From Apoderus coryli (lineage: Eukaryota > Arthropoda > Insecta > Coleoptera > Attelabidae): a stretch of 64,000 nucleotides of DNA. The first letter of the stretch is position 1. The number at the start of each line of letters is the position of its first letter. The position numbers were made by a program, and so were the translations under genes. Of the stretch, positions 1-10,131 are shown piece after piece. Below the pieces are notes generated by a model that worked only from the letters and a program-made list of their open reading frames with translations, was not told where the DNA came from and searched no databases. The stretch is from the NCBI GenBank assembly GCA_911728435.2, contig OU452199.1, forward strand, positions 3,234,860 through 3,298,859, read 5' to 3'.

Positions 1-189
1 ATAGTTGAGACGGGTATGTCGGACCATAAGGCTTTAATTCTTAATATGAGTGTTTCTCAATGTTTATTGACGCGGGAAGTTGTATGGTTTAGGCCTATAA
101 CTCAGCGCCTGCGGCCTTGGGCTATTATCAAGCAACACGCTTTCGGCATTCTCTATGACAAAATTATCTCGGCATTATCAAGACCCTAG
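1..189 (+). pseudogene. non-LTR retrotransposon fragment, end of endonuclease domain
   Basis: Frame 1 is open from the window edge to a TAG at about 187-189 and contains the S-D-H-K motif near residue 7-10 that ends the apurinic-type endonuclease of Jockey/CR1-like retrotransposons. The fragment is cut by the window edge and by the stop. The reverse transcriptase part of apparently the same element resumes after about 250 bases of unrelated AT-rich DNA. I infer a dead, interrupted copy; family is only to the level of non-LTR element. Confidence 0.6.
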
Positions 190-440
190 GGTACTACTGA
201 TAATATCGTTTTAGTTTTTCAAGTTTTGTATTTGTGATGGAATAGGGCTCGTTATTTCTCAATATTTTTTGGATTTTTTATCACGATTTGTAGATGAAGG
301 ATACCCGACATGTTCGTATCAATTTAGTTTTTAAAATTTCGAAATTGTAACGGAATAAAAGTCATCTGAAAAACACCTATTTTTAACATTAAATATTTTA
401 CACAATTTGACACCTGTCAAAAATTTATTGCCGTAAAAAC
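190..440. other. unassigned AT-rich stretch between retrotransposon pieces
   Basis: I see no coding signal or clear terminal repeats here. It separates the endonuclease fragment from the reverse transcriptase fragment and is either an insertion or decayed linker sequence. Confidence 0.4.
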
Positions 441-997
441 ATGGTACCAAGCTTTGCCTATCAACTTGTGAGGTTGAGCTCTTGTGAAGTCCCACAGGGC
501 TCGGTGCTCGGACCTCTATTGTTTTTGATTTTCATTAATGATTTACCGCTACATCTGCCATACTCTGACCTGACATTGTTTGCAGACGATTCAACTATTG
601 TCGATGTTGAACTGTCGAGTGATGTTCTGGCATCAAGTATGATTAATTCACAGTCGAGGGCTGCTGACTGGTTTGCAGCTAACAAGCTCTGTATGAATGC
701 CAATAAAACAGCTACTACAATATTTACATTACGTGAGACGGATGTTGCTGTTTCTGATGGTCTGGTAAAGTTTTTGGGTGTCACGTTGGACTAAAAGCTA
801 ACCTGGGCGGGTCATGTCGAGGTTACCATTGCCAAGTTGTCTAAGGTTGTGCTCATGTTGCGAAGCTTGAAGGGTGAAGTCTCTTTTAATGTTTTGAAAT
901 CAGCATATTATGGCCTTTTTCATAGTGTGGCTTCATATGCTTTGTCAATTTGGGGACACTCTTGTCATGCTAGTCGGGTATTCGCAATCCAAAGACG
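441..997 (+). pseudogene. non-LTR reverse transcriptase fragment (palm region), copy 1
   Basis: The translation shows the PQGSVLGPLLF block and the F-A-D-D catalytic box, followed by a K-FLGVTLD block, all typical of non-LTR reverse transcriptase. A stop replaces the residue after LGVTLD (position 792-794), and the frame changes before the part reading like LSIWGHSCHASRVF at about 945-990. The copy therefore cannot make a whole enzyme. It belongs to the same decayed element as the pieces at 998-1217 and 2391-2766. Confidence 0.85.
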
Positions 998-1217
998 ATG
1001 TTGAACTGTCGAGTGATGTTCTGGCCTCAAGTATGATTAATTCACAGTCGAGGGCTGCTGACTGGTTTGGAGCTAACAAACTCTGTATGAATGCCAATAA
1101 AACAGCTACTACAATATTTACATTACGTGAGACGGATGTTGCTGTTTCTGATGGTCTGGTAAAGTTTTTGGGTGTCACTTTGGACCAAAAGCTAACCTGG
1201 GCGGGTCATGTCGAGGT
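604..1217 (+). repeat. tandem duplication inside the retrotransposon fragment (394 bp period)
   Basis: Sequence from 604 (start of the DVELSSDVLASS stretch) is repeated nearly identically from 998. The step is 394 bases. The second copy stops at 1217, where another element is inserted, and resumes at 2391. Differences between copies are few (for example a changed codon giving F-G-A-N instead of F-A-A-N), so the duplication is relatively recent. Confidence 0.8.
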
Positions 1218-2390
1218 TGTAACGAAGTTACTTTTTTTTTAATACCGTCCACCCTGTATAGTATCCGTATTGTATTTTCCTGTTCAATATGTTGACGTAA
1301 TTCCGTCCACCCTGTATTATACCCCACCGCTTCAACCGTGCATCGATCGACAACGACGTGGCTTGTGCTTAGCGTGAACATGATGCGCGCTGACATCATG
1401 GTAGGGAGAGAGAAGCCGGCCAGTGGGGACAGCGTCGTGGTGAATAAATACCAGATCGCCACGTAGAAACAGTAAACAGTCAGTCGACGACCGGCAGCAA
1501 CAGCAAGCAGCAGGAGTAGTAGTGGTGACGTGGTGAGTGGAGACAACAGCCGGCCAGCCAACAGCCGTACAGCAATCAACCGTCCAACAGCAAGGGTAGC
1601 GTACGTAAGTGTGTTGTATGCGGGCCAGTACGGGATAAGGGTGAATGTGTATAAGCATGGCAAGTGGAAACGAGTAAGTGTGAGGGTTTCTGAGATTGCC
1701 ATTACTAGGGGGTTGTGGTGTCTGGACGTCCCGAATCTGAGTGCGGACCACCCGGGGGGTCTCTTGCGTTTGTCAAAGCTACCGCGACATTCGTGAGACG
1801 CCTTAGCCCGTTACCCGTCCAACTACCGTTCCGGGGCCACGTCAGACATCCATACTGTACTAAGCCGAGTTTGTTCTGTGAAGTGGCGACCTGATCCCGG
1901 ACCATTAGCAGTAGCTAATTGGCAGGATCTAACGACCCGAATCAAGGCAAACTCGCCGGCAATACCGTGGTAATCTCAGAGGGACACCCGTTTTTGTTAT
2001 TTCAAGAAATGCCGTAACACTGCCACGTAGAGAAACACACCCGGTAATATCCTACCTCTCGGCCGCGCACGTTTTGCAATCCGAGCGTCGTGACATTCAT
2101 TTTTACCGTTTTGTATTATGTATTTATTTTATTTAGGAACGGATGAAATGTATATATTTTAATTAATAAATTGTTAATATTTGTTATCCCGTGTTGTCTG
2201 TAGTAAAACACCTAAGCCTTAGGCCCTCTTTTCGTCGAATTAAAGACTCGACCCTGGAATTGCTATCTCCACTAGAGTTACCTGGTGTCCGTGGAGCATA
2301 CCACGTTAATAAACTGGCGCCCGAGGAATAAGCCGCTGAAAACCCGAACACGCCACCTAGTAACGACCGCCACTTGAAACAATCGTTACA
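1218..2390. mobile_element. 1173 bp TG...CA element, LTR-like (candidate solo LTR)
   Basis: The element starts TGTAACGA and ends TCGTTACA, perfect 8 bp inverted ends of retroviral/LTR type (TG...CA). It is flanked by the direct repeat AGGT (1214-1217 and 2391-2394); removing it and one AGGT rejoins the retrotransposon second copy in register. A 4 bp duplication fits Gypsy-type integration. No long protein is encoded. An AATAAATA TATA-like motif near 1443-1450 and an AATAAA-rich stretch near 2120-2170 fit an LTR. A TGGCGCCCGA motif at 2315-2324 resembles a lysine-tRNA primer site, but it lies inside the element, which a simple solo LTR does not explain. Confidence 0.6.
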
Positions 2391-2766
2391 AGGTTACCAT
2401 TGCCAAGTTGTGTTCATGTTGCGAAGCTTGAAGGGTGAAGTCTCTTTTAATGTTTTGAAATCAGCATATTACGGCCTTTTTCACAGTGTGGCTTCATATG
2501 CCTTGTCAATTTGGGGACACTCTTGTCATGTTAGTCGGGTATTCGCAAGCCAAAGACGAGTGGTTCGAATAATGACAGATTTAAAGTTCAGAGAGGATGT
2601 CAGACCTAAATTTAAAGAATGTAAAATAATTACACTCCCATGTCTCTATATCTACAGTTCAATTATGTATGTGAAAAATAATTACAATCTGTACATAAAG
2701 CATGATGAAGTTCACAACCACAATACCAGAAACAAAAATGACATTAAAAGGATTTCATGGCCGTAA
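2391..2766 (+). pseudogene. non-LTR reverse transcriptase C-terminal fragment
   Basis: This continues the interrupted second copy. It reads LRSLKGEVSFNVLKSAYYGLFHSV and later HNHNTRNK, the conserved C-terminal region after the palm in CR1/Jockey-like elements (compare HEHNTRH in the intact element at 18902-21745). It ends at a TAA at 2764-2766. Nothing upstream supplies a complete enzyme. Confidence 0.8.
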
Positions 2767-2824
2767 ATATAATAAATGAAAATAATTTCGTGGCAAAGCG
2801 GACTAAAATGTTGGTTTTACCTAC

Positions 2825-3253
2825 ACAAGGAATTTTGTTTAATTTAGCAGTCTAATTCAATAGAACCAGACCGAGGCATGGGTCGACGGAATTCGTTTCG
2901 CTCTTGTTATGAGCTCGTCAGAGTACCATAGTCGTTGCCCATCTACAAATATCGGCCTGCATTTAAGCACAATAGGATACACAACAGTAGACACATGTAA
3001 ACACGTATCATCTGCATCTACATAGTAATGCATATCTATGTACATGTAGATGATACGTGTTTAAATGTGTCTACTGTTGTGTATCCTATTGTGCTTAAAT
3101 GCAGGCCGATATTTGTAGATGGGCAACGACTATGGTACTCTGACGAGCTCATAACAAGAGCGAAACGAATTCGTCAGTATCTGTCGACCCATGCCTCGGT
3201 CTGGTTCTATTGAATTAGACTGAGGCCCTGCTAAATTAAACAAAATTCCTTGT
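2825..3253. repeat. 429 bp palindromic foldback element
   Basis: Two arms of about 200 bases are near-perfect reverse complements, meeting near 3026-3030. Short indels distinguish them: the right arm has extra bases near 3172-3180 and 3220-3226. Both arms can be read as the same short ORF, which explains the mirrored translations on the two strands; I do not regard these as genes. A diverged single-arm copy lies at about 26548-26720, so this is a dispersed family. It sits directly downstream of the last ARID4 exon I could find. Confidence 0.85.
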
Positions 3254-3323
3254 CACAATAAATAAATAAAATAAATAAACATAACCTTGGAAAAATTGAG
3301 AAATATCTGAAAATTTGTCTTAC

Positions 3324-6300
3324 CCTGTCGTCCAGTTAAACGTCCCGATCTTGTGCAGGGCGTTGCTGGACTTTTCGTTCGACTACTCGATGAAGTCCCA
3401 CTAGACGGCGTAGTGGAGCGTGGAACTGCTTCCGACAAGCTACTACGACTATTCAACGATAATCCTCGTCCACGTTTAACGGGCAACTTCGAAATCGTAC
3501 TCTTCAATGAACTTGCCCCACTGCTACTAGCATTTAAAGTTGATTGTTTTAAGCGTTTAGCTTTTGTTGTGGCACTTAAGTTTTCCGCTATACGTGACAG
3601 CGTTATCCATTCATCATACCTTGAAAACAACGTCTTATTAAGACAATTCTGCTTGCTTAACACAGCAGTACACTAACCTTGCATTCCATCCGCTGTAATG
3701 CACTTTAAACATCAATCCATTACCATCCCGATCAGTCTCAATAACCTTGGCTTCGTACGTCACTTTCGACTCATTCGTCGGCCCATAAAACACTTTCAAT
3801 TTATCACCAATATTCGGTGGATCAATCACTGATCCTCCACTTTCCAACAACTTTTCATCAGGATTCGTCCTTTTCCTTCCACCACGTTTCTTATCGTCAT
3901 CGGCTGCTTGACCAGCATTACCACTAGTTCCCGCGTGTTGCTTTTTCACAGGAATTTGCTTACTCATCACTTTACTTGTGGAAATCGGTTCTTTCGTAAC
4001 CTTAGCGGTCACTGTTGTAGCGATATCCGTTTTCTTAATATCCGTTATTGTAGCAGCGACCGCTGTATCTCTCGATTTTACCGTTAATTGCGCTTTGGAA
4101 CGTGTCAATTTTATCTGGAAGAGAACAATGTATGTTTGATAATTTGATATTTATTACGGTCCTTGTATTTATTTGGTTGTTAACATTTTGGTCCTTCGAG
4201 CCGGATCAAAATGTTAACAACTCCTACGAAACACCATCAAAATACTTCATACCTTTTCTTCCTCTTCCTTCTTTTTAATCTCCTCGGATCTCTCCATAAG
4301 ACTTCGAGCCTTCTCAGTCAGAATAATAGGTCTTCGTCTATCTTTAATAATCTTATGCTCAGCCATACGTTTCGGCCTTCCCGTTCCAGAAACAGTGGGC
4401 GTTAGTACCGCCACAGTATCAATTTCCAACACATCACTATTCGAATCACTGGCCTCTTCCACAACATTCTGTTTCACTACACTGGGTTTCTTCTCCTCAA
4501 CAGTTTTCTTCTTTGTGGACCTTAGTTCGGATGTCGATGCTTGGGGTACCGGTTTTTCTTCCTTTTTCTCTTCAACTTTTTCAGTTGAAGATAATTCCTC
4601 ATCCCGTTCCGCTTTCGGACTATTCACTGGGGTACTTCTGTCTTTGTCACGGATCAGGCTTCTGCCTTTGTTGAACGATTTCTTTGACGATCTGGTAGGG
4701 TTCAGCATCGTTACACCAAGAGTTCTGGAATCAACAATCAAATCAATGAGGAATTGTTCAAAATAAAACAAACAACTCACCTGTGAAACGACTCATACGT
4801 CAACAAACACTTTTTATATAGCGATTTCACCTGATTGAAGACGTTCTGATTCGGATTGTTTGTCAATCGCATTCGTGTCACCACCGATCGCCATTTGTTC
4901 TGATTGGTAACACGATTGTAGCCGCCCATTTTCTGCACCAGTTTGAACAGTCGATGCAGATCAATGTCCCTGTTGGAGATAGTCGGGGTTTTATTCAGTG
5001 GCGTACCGGAATCATCCATGAATTTGTATAGCTGTGCCACGAAACGGTCTTTCTCTTCGATGGGTTCATCGTCTGAACTCTAAAACACCCTTCCAATCAG
5101 TAAAATTCCAGCAATTGTAGTTTTTTTTTAGGAAACTTACATCTGTAATATCGTCACTATCACTGTCAGCTGAGATATTAAACAAAGAACTCTTCTCCCA
5201 ATGTTGCGGTAGTTCGTTGTCGTCTAAAAATTTGATGGCTTTCTGAACAGCTTCAACCAGGCCAGGACTATCTGTTTTTTCCGCCAATCCTCTATTGAAT
5301 TCTGAGATTTCTTTTTTTGGAACTGTATAACTGCAAACAAAACAAAATTTACTTTTACGAAAAATCAAGTTAATGAAGTTTATATCTTACTATCGTCCAT
5401 CTTTAAACGATCTAACAAGAAATTCATCTTTAACATTGATACGCACTGTCGGTTGCGCTGACGGAATGACAACCAAACCTGGAAACCAATTTTCTTTGTT
5501 CCTCTTTTTTTCTGTGGACTCTATAGATACCACTCGTCCAATATCCTGCGTATAACCTTCCAAATCGGGTTCGTTTTCTTCTTCCATTTCTTCTTCAGAA
5601 CTGTCTTCCCTAAGAGAGGTATTTTGTTATCCTTTACTGTTAAAATAATCAGTTGCACTTACTTCAGTAAACGATTTCTCCTGCCTCTCCTACCGCCTAC
5701 CACTGGATTACAAAAATGCTCTGGATGCGTTAAGGGAAGTTGGTCTAACGTTTCGCTTTCATTGAAATGTCTACCGCTCTTCAGACAAAGGGCGGTGCGG
5801 CGTAATGTAGTAATATCCCCATCATCGAATACTGAAATTGAAAAAAAATCACACAGTGCTTCTGGATAATTTCTGTATCAAATTTGTGGACTTACCAACA
5901 GTGTATTGACTGCAATCTTGTATTTTTGTTATTGTAGCATCGACAACATCTTTCCTATCAGGATGTTTAGCTTGCACTAACTGACCAACTCTTAATGTGC
6001 CCCGGATATCGTTATCTGTTACTGTGGCGCTGCCCAGACCCATTTTGTACGTTACCTAATGAATAATTAAACTTTTCGTAATGAGAAATATCTATCTACA
6101 TAGTAAGTTCTCTAAGACATGTAAAAGAACTCCTTACCTTACATTTAACCATACGCACCACCCTGCTGACTTTAGCTTCACAAAAGGCTCCTTTATACTT
6201 TGCACTAACTGCTGTTCCAACAGATAAATACGGTGGATCGTCCACTTGCTACAATAAATCGCGTACAAATCCATTAAATATAGAAACAGAGCTAATTACA

Positions 6301-6382
6301 ATAATTTAACCAATAAATTACTGTAGCACTATAAAACTAGACCCGAAATCCTTCTTCTGTATCACTATGGTTTACTTACCAT
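3324..6382 (-). CDS. ARID4: ARID4 / RBBP1-like chromatin protein (3' end not found)
   Basis: Ten exons on the minus strand: 6382-6380, 6248-6138, 6055-5896, 5831-5663, 5609-5391, 5330-5141, 5079-4781, 4724-4253, 4114-3678, 3619-3324. Phases agree at each junction, giving about 785 residues. Domain order is that of the ARID4 family: a Tudor segment starting [11 protein letters not shown] (residues 2-38), a second Tudor-like segment (about 39-145, with IQDCSQYTV), an RBB1NT-type domain (about 165-250), an ARID DNA-binding domain (about 290-380, KMGGYNRV), a charged linker, and a chromo barrel (about 640-705, with WNARYDEW across the last junction). Family members are chromatin-binding subunits of Sin3/HDAC-type repressor complexes; Drosophila hat-trick is the likely relative. 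The ATG is alone in its exon. The last exon ends with a good donor, so the C-terminal part must lie before position 1 or be lost. Confidence 0.93.
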
Positions 6383-7719
6383 TTTCAACGAGTTTTTGAG
6401 TACTCCTCCAACTTCCAAAGCCCTCAAGACTTGAATTTATATGATATTAAATGAAATTTGTATCAAAAACGTGAATAGAACATATTAATTTGCTGGAATC
6501 AACTAATTTTAACATACTGTTCAAACAAAACAATTCTACAAAACGTTCTTTTAACCGTGAATAAAAATATTTTCAAACGCTTTTCTGTTAATATTATAAC
6601 TCAACTATTTCAGCACGAAGAATTACCACAAATTCTACATGTGTTTGGGTTCTTTAATTATTAAAAATTCGTGAAAAACTAAATATTTATTAAAAAAATC
6701 AAAGCAGTATTTACTCGACATTTTTAGAAATCAGAACAAAACTAATGCTACAAGTACACTGTTGTCAGATTGACGTGATGTTTATGTCAAAATATACATA
6801 AAAAGCGGGATGGATCCGATGATCCTATCCTGCGATACGATCAGGACATCCGATGTGATATGATCAGGTACTATTCACCTCAATTGAATTTTATTTATAA
6901 AAAGAACGTTAAAATCTCATTGGCGATGACACGTTTTGAGCTTAATTTCTTAGTTAACTGTCAGTCAAAAGACGTTATCTTCCACAACTCAAGTCAACCT
7001 AACACATACATTTTACATTTATGAAGTAAAAGGAACGTACGTGTGTTGCTGATATTTTGCGTTGTCAAAATATGAGTTTTGTATAGGTAAATTCACTCAA
7101 TTCATCGAGAGTTAAATGTGAATGGCCCCTGGGCTAGACTTCGCCAAATAAAGATGGTTATTATTAATTAGTTAATGATACAATCATAGAAATCTTATAT
7201 TATATATGTACTCTAGAATGCTAATTAAATCCAGCCAAATACCAAAAAGTGTAACGGGTATGCAGAGTTTTCACGATCTACGCATGCTCCTCAGTATCTT
7301 ATTTTCAGTACAGTGCGGCCATATTTAAAACTATTTTGTCGTTCGCCTTACAGAATTTATGCGACATATCTGTTTTATAAATAAATCCATATGATGCGTC
7401 ATACGAAACTGCTTGACAAAATCAAATAATTAAATGTTATCGGTAAAATTGCATACTGTGTAGTTTTCAGCAATATGAATGAAACATTTTTTTCCAAATC
7501 TTATTAAATTTAGGAGATTTCGCAACAGCGTCTGTTTTCGCAAATGACGTTTCTCGTAGTGGGAATATCTGTCAGAGTCGGCTTCACAACAATTCAGATA
7601 GGGTTTATAATTGAGTTATGGTTTTATTCGTGGTATATTTTAATTGTTGATAGATATTTGTGATTAAAATTGTTTTTAATATTTGTTATTTTGGTTTTAG
7701 TTCGTTTATTTAACAAACA
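6383..7719. other. intergenic region between ARID4 and the THAP relic
   Basis: This is AT-rich DNA without a credible ORF. It should hold the ARID4 promoter and 5' UTR (just above 6382). An imperfect inverted-repeat arm lies at about 7241-7310 (see the 7241-8743 entry). Nothing else is assigned. Confidence 0.5.
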
Positions 7720-8743
7720 ATGAGGTGTATAGTGTTGTGGTGTAAAAATGAAGGTCTCATTCCTGGTATTAAAAATTTTCAGTAAGTTATTGTTTCGGGT
7801 TTCTAACAGTCTCAGTTTGAGTCAATATGATACCATTATCATGATACTCATTTTTAGCTTGACAAAAAAAAGACATGATGTTTGGATGCGGGCATTGGGA
7901 TCCTAGTACAGAAAATTTATGTGATGGGAATGTCATATGCAGTAAGCATTTCGCTGCAGAAGATATCATTTGTAGAGAAGACGGCAAGAGGATCACCCTT
8001 GTACCCGATGCACTTCCCAAACTTTTGTTGAAAAGAAGAGATTATGTAAATGAGAGTGGAAGTTAAATTCTTAATCGCTTGATATCAAGACACTGTTTAA
8101 TTAAAAGCAGTCTGTCAAAAATGCATGATATGTATGTCAAGAATATATTTCCTACGTTGTGTAAGTATACAAAGTTCGTTTGAATTCTGTTGTTAAACTG
8201 GAATATACTTAATTATAAAATCCTCCATTAAATTGCTGAGAATACAAGTTCTACCAACCATGTTTTGTCACAAAATACTATTGCGAGTAGTACGGATGAT
8301 ATGGAAGTGGTTTACATGGACACGGAAAATATTTGTGAAGTCACTGTTGCTTGCACCCCTTCTTTGAAGGCTGTAGAGAGGTAAGACGCCTAAGGTGGTT
8401 GTATAAACAAACAAATAATATATAATAATAAAATAAATAATTAGAATGCTCATGTCCTTAAGATATTTTCCAGTATTAGAATTTTTACTTATTTCTCGTT
8501 TCTGCTTAGATTTATTATTATTGGGTTGTACCTGTTAGACAATAAAGTATTTAGATATTTAATATAATTTTTTATTTCTTAAATTCCTTTATTCCATTTT
8601 TTTATTTGAATGTTACCAAATGGTAAAATTTAATTTTCAATATACCTATAACAGTAATATTACATTTAATCAAAGCCGGTCCTGTTGAAAAATAAGATAC
8701 TGGTGATCATGCGCATTATGGACAGCTCTACACTTTTGGTTCT
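7241..8743. repeat. imperfect inverted repeats flanking the THAP relic
   Basis: The left arm (7241-7310) and right arm (about 8686-8743) match imperfectly in opposite orientation. Shared blocks are ACCAAAA..GTGTA, CGCATG and CAGTATCTTATTTT, in the same order when one arm is reversed. They bracket the THAP relic, as the ends of a decayed DNA transposon would. Identity is modest and no target duplication is obvious. Confidence 0.4.
7720..8380 (+). pseudogene. THAP-domain gene relic, frameshifted
   Basis: A start codon at 7720 opens M-R-C-I-V-L-W-C (the first two zinc-binding cysteines of a THAP finger). Exon 7720-7781 ends at a GTAAGT donor. The next exon from 7858 reads ...KKRHDVWMRALG, the conserved THAP tryptophan region, but then stops. 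The rest of the domain (WDPST..., VICSKHF with the Cys and His ligands, LVPDALPKL) continues in the next frame to a TAA at 8064-8066. A one-base frameshift near 7905 thus breaks the domain. A third open, spliceable segment at 8241-8380 ends in GAGAG and a GTAAGA donor and may have been a further exon. THAP fingers bind DNA and occur in both host regulators and P-element-type transposases; I cannot say which this was. Confidence 0.7.
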
Positions 8744-9602
8744 AGAATATATATATATATAAGATTTCTGTGGATACAATGCACCCTTTTTACCAAATTC
8801 AACTGAGTCGTTGGATTAACTTGTAAGTATTGGTTTACGAAGGTTCGATGAATTAGGCATTTAGTGGGAACGACCATTGAAAACGTTGTAGGAATAAATA
8901 TCGTCTTTATATATAGCGGAAAGCTTTAAAACATACGCGTAATTTTTATTTAGAACAGCGTTGCCGTTAGATCTCATTTATCCTGTGTAAGGGAGTCATG
9001 TACGTACAATATTTTATAAATTGTGGCACATACCTATTATTATAGATCTCTAATAAAAAAGTGACCAAATGTTTATAGATAAATAAGTAACTATAATTTC
9101 TCATACTCAAAATTTGCAATTTTGGGATTTTCTTCTAAAATTTGACAGCTAGCCATTTTGAATCTCTCTGACCCATGTGATATGTACGGAAATAATCACA
9201 AGAATGTCAAAAAGTACCTCTTCCAGGTATAATATGGTATCCCTTACCTTACGTGTGTACCCAGGCACTACTTGCAACAAAATTTCTTTGAATCTATTAT
9301 AAAAGATGCCCAAATAAGCGACCACTCTCAATCAAATTAAGAAAATTGTACGTTTTACCCGAATAGGTATAAAATCATCAGTTCTCGATCATAATCAACT
9401 ACAGGTATGTTAATTAGCCGCATCTTATACAATCCAATGAAAAAGAAATCAATCAAAATTTAAAAGCAATAATTGGAATAAAAATCCGAAATCGATTAAA
9501 AAATAATTTAATAAAAAGATGCAGTATCCGTATATTATAAAAATAAAAGTGTGAGAATTACATAAATATTCATAATAAAACTGGTACGACTAATAGGTAC
9601 AT
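8381..9602. other. AT-rich intergenic stretch
   Basis: I see no supported gene. A short (TA)n run lies at about 8746-8760 and AT-rich noncoding DNA fills the rest. The small minus-strand ORF at 9149-9331 shows no recognisable motif. Confidence 0.5.
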
Positions 9603-10062
9603 TAGGGTTATTCTTTCGTACTGAACTAAGTGAACAATCTGAAAATTGTCAGTTTATTCACGATTGTGCGTATTCTTTCGACATCGGTCACTTCAACCAA
9701 GCTGATTAAAATTCCTACCCCCCTTGCCGCTTACTGATCAACCTCTAGGTACCGGTTAGTTCGTTCAGTTAACAGTTAACCTCTAAAAGTATTGAATATT
9801 GAGAGATAATAATTGGAATATGATTTCGAATCAAACCAATATATTGCAAAAGTTTAAAACATGGATAATAATGTCATGGAAGAAATAATTTTCCAGTACT
9901 CAGAGCAGATTTGGTTGTTTTCACAAGATTTCGAGGTTAAGTGAAAGACAATCACAAAAAAGATGATCTTTCGGTTTCGCCAAATATTCAGTTCAGTACA
10001 ATCACATTCAGTTTAATCACATTCACTTGGTTCAGATCAATCACTACGAAAGAATAACCCTA
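9603..10062. mobile_element. 460 bp non-autonomous TIR element (MITE)
   Basis: Perfect 18 bp inverted ends TAGGGTTATTCTTTCGTA lie at 9603-9620 and, reversed, at 10045-10062. If the outer TA is the target duplication, the element begins GGGTTATTC, as in Tc1/mariner-like or other TA-targeting elements. It encodes no protein. It sits 70 bases beyond the stop codon of the 10132-15092 gene, so it is probably within or at the end of that gene's 3' UTR. Confidence 0.8.
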
Positions 10063-10131
10063 TAGATAAAAAAAAATAGTGTCAACATATGAAAAAAAAA
10101 AACAATAACAAAATAACATTTAAGTACCAAA

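Noticed and set aside
1175..1702. Minus-strand ORF of 175 codons inside the TG...CA element
   Set aside because: The translation has no conserved domain; it is low-complexity leucine-rich and overlaps other ORFs in the same element. LTR-like noncoding DNA explains it better.
2857..3213. Two mirrored ORFs in the palindrome that could be a duplicated small gene
   Set aside because: They are the same sequence read from both arms, with no known motif and no splice or promoter context; the repeat copy at 26548-26720 does not preserve the frame.
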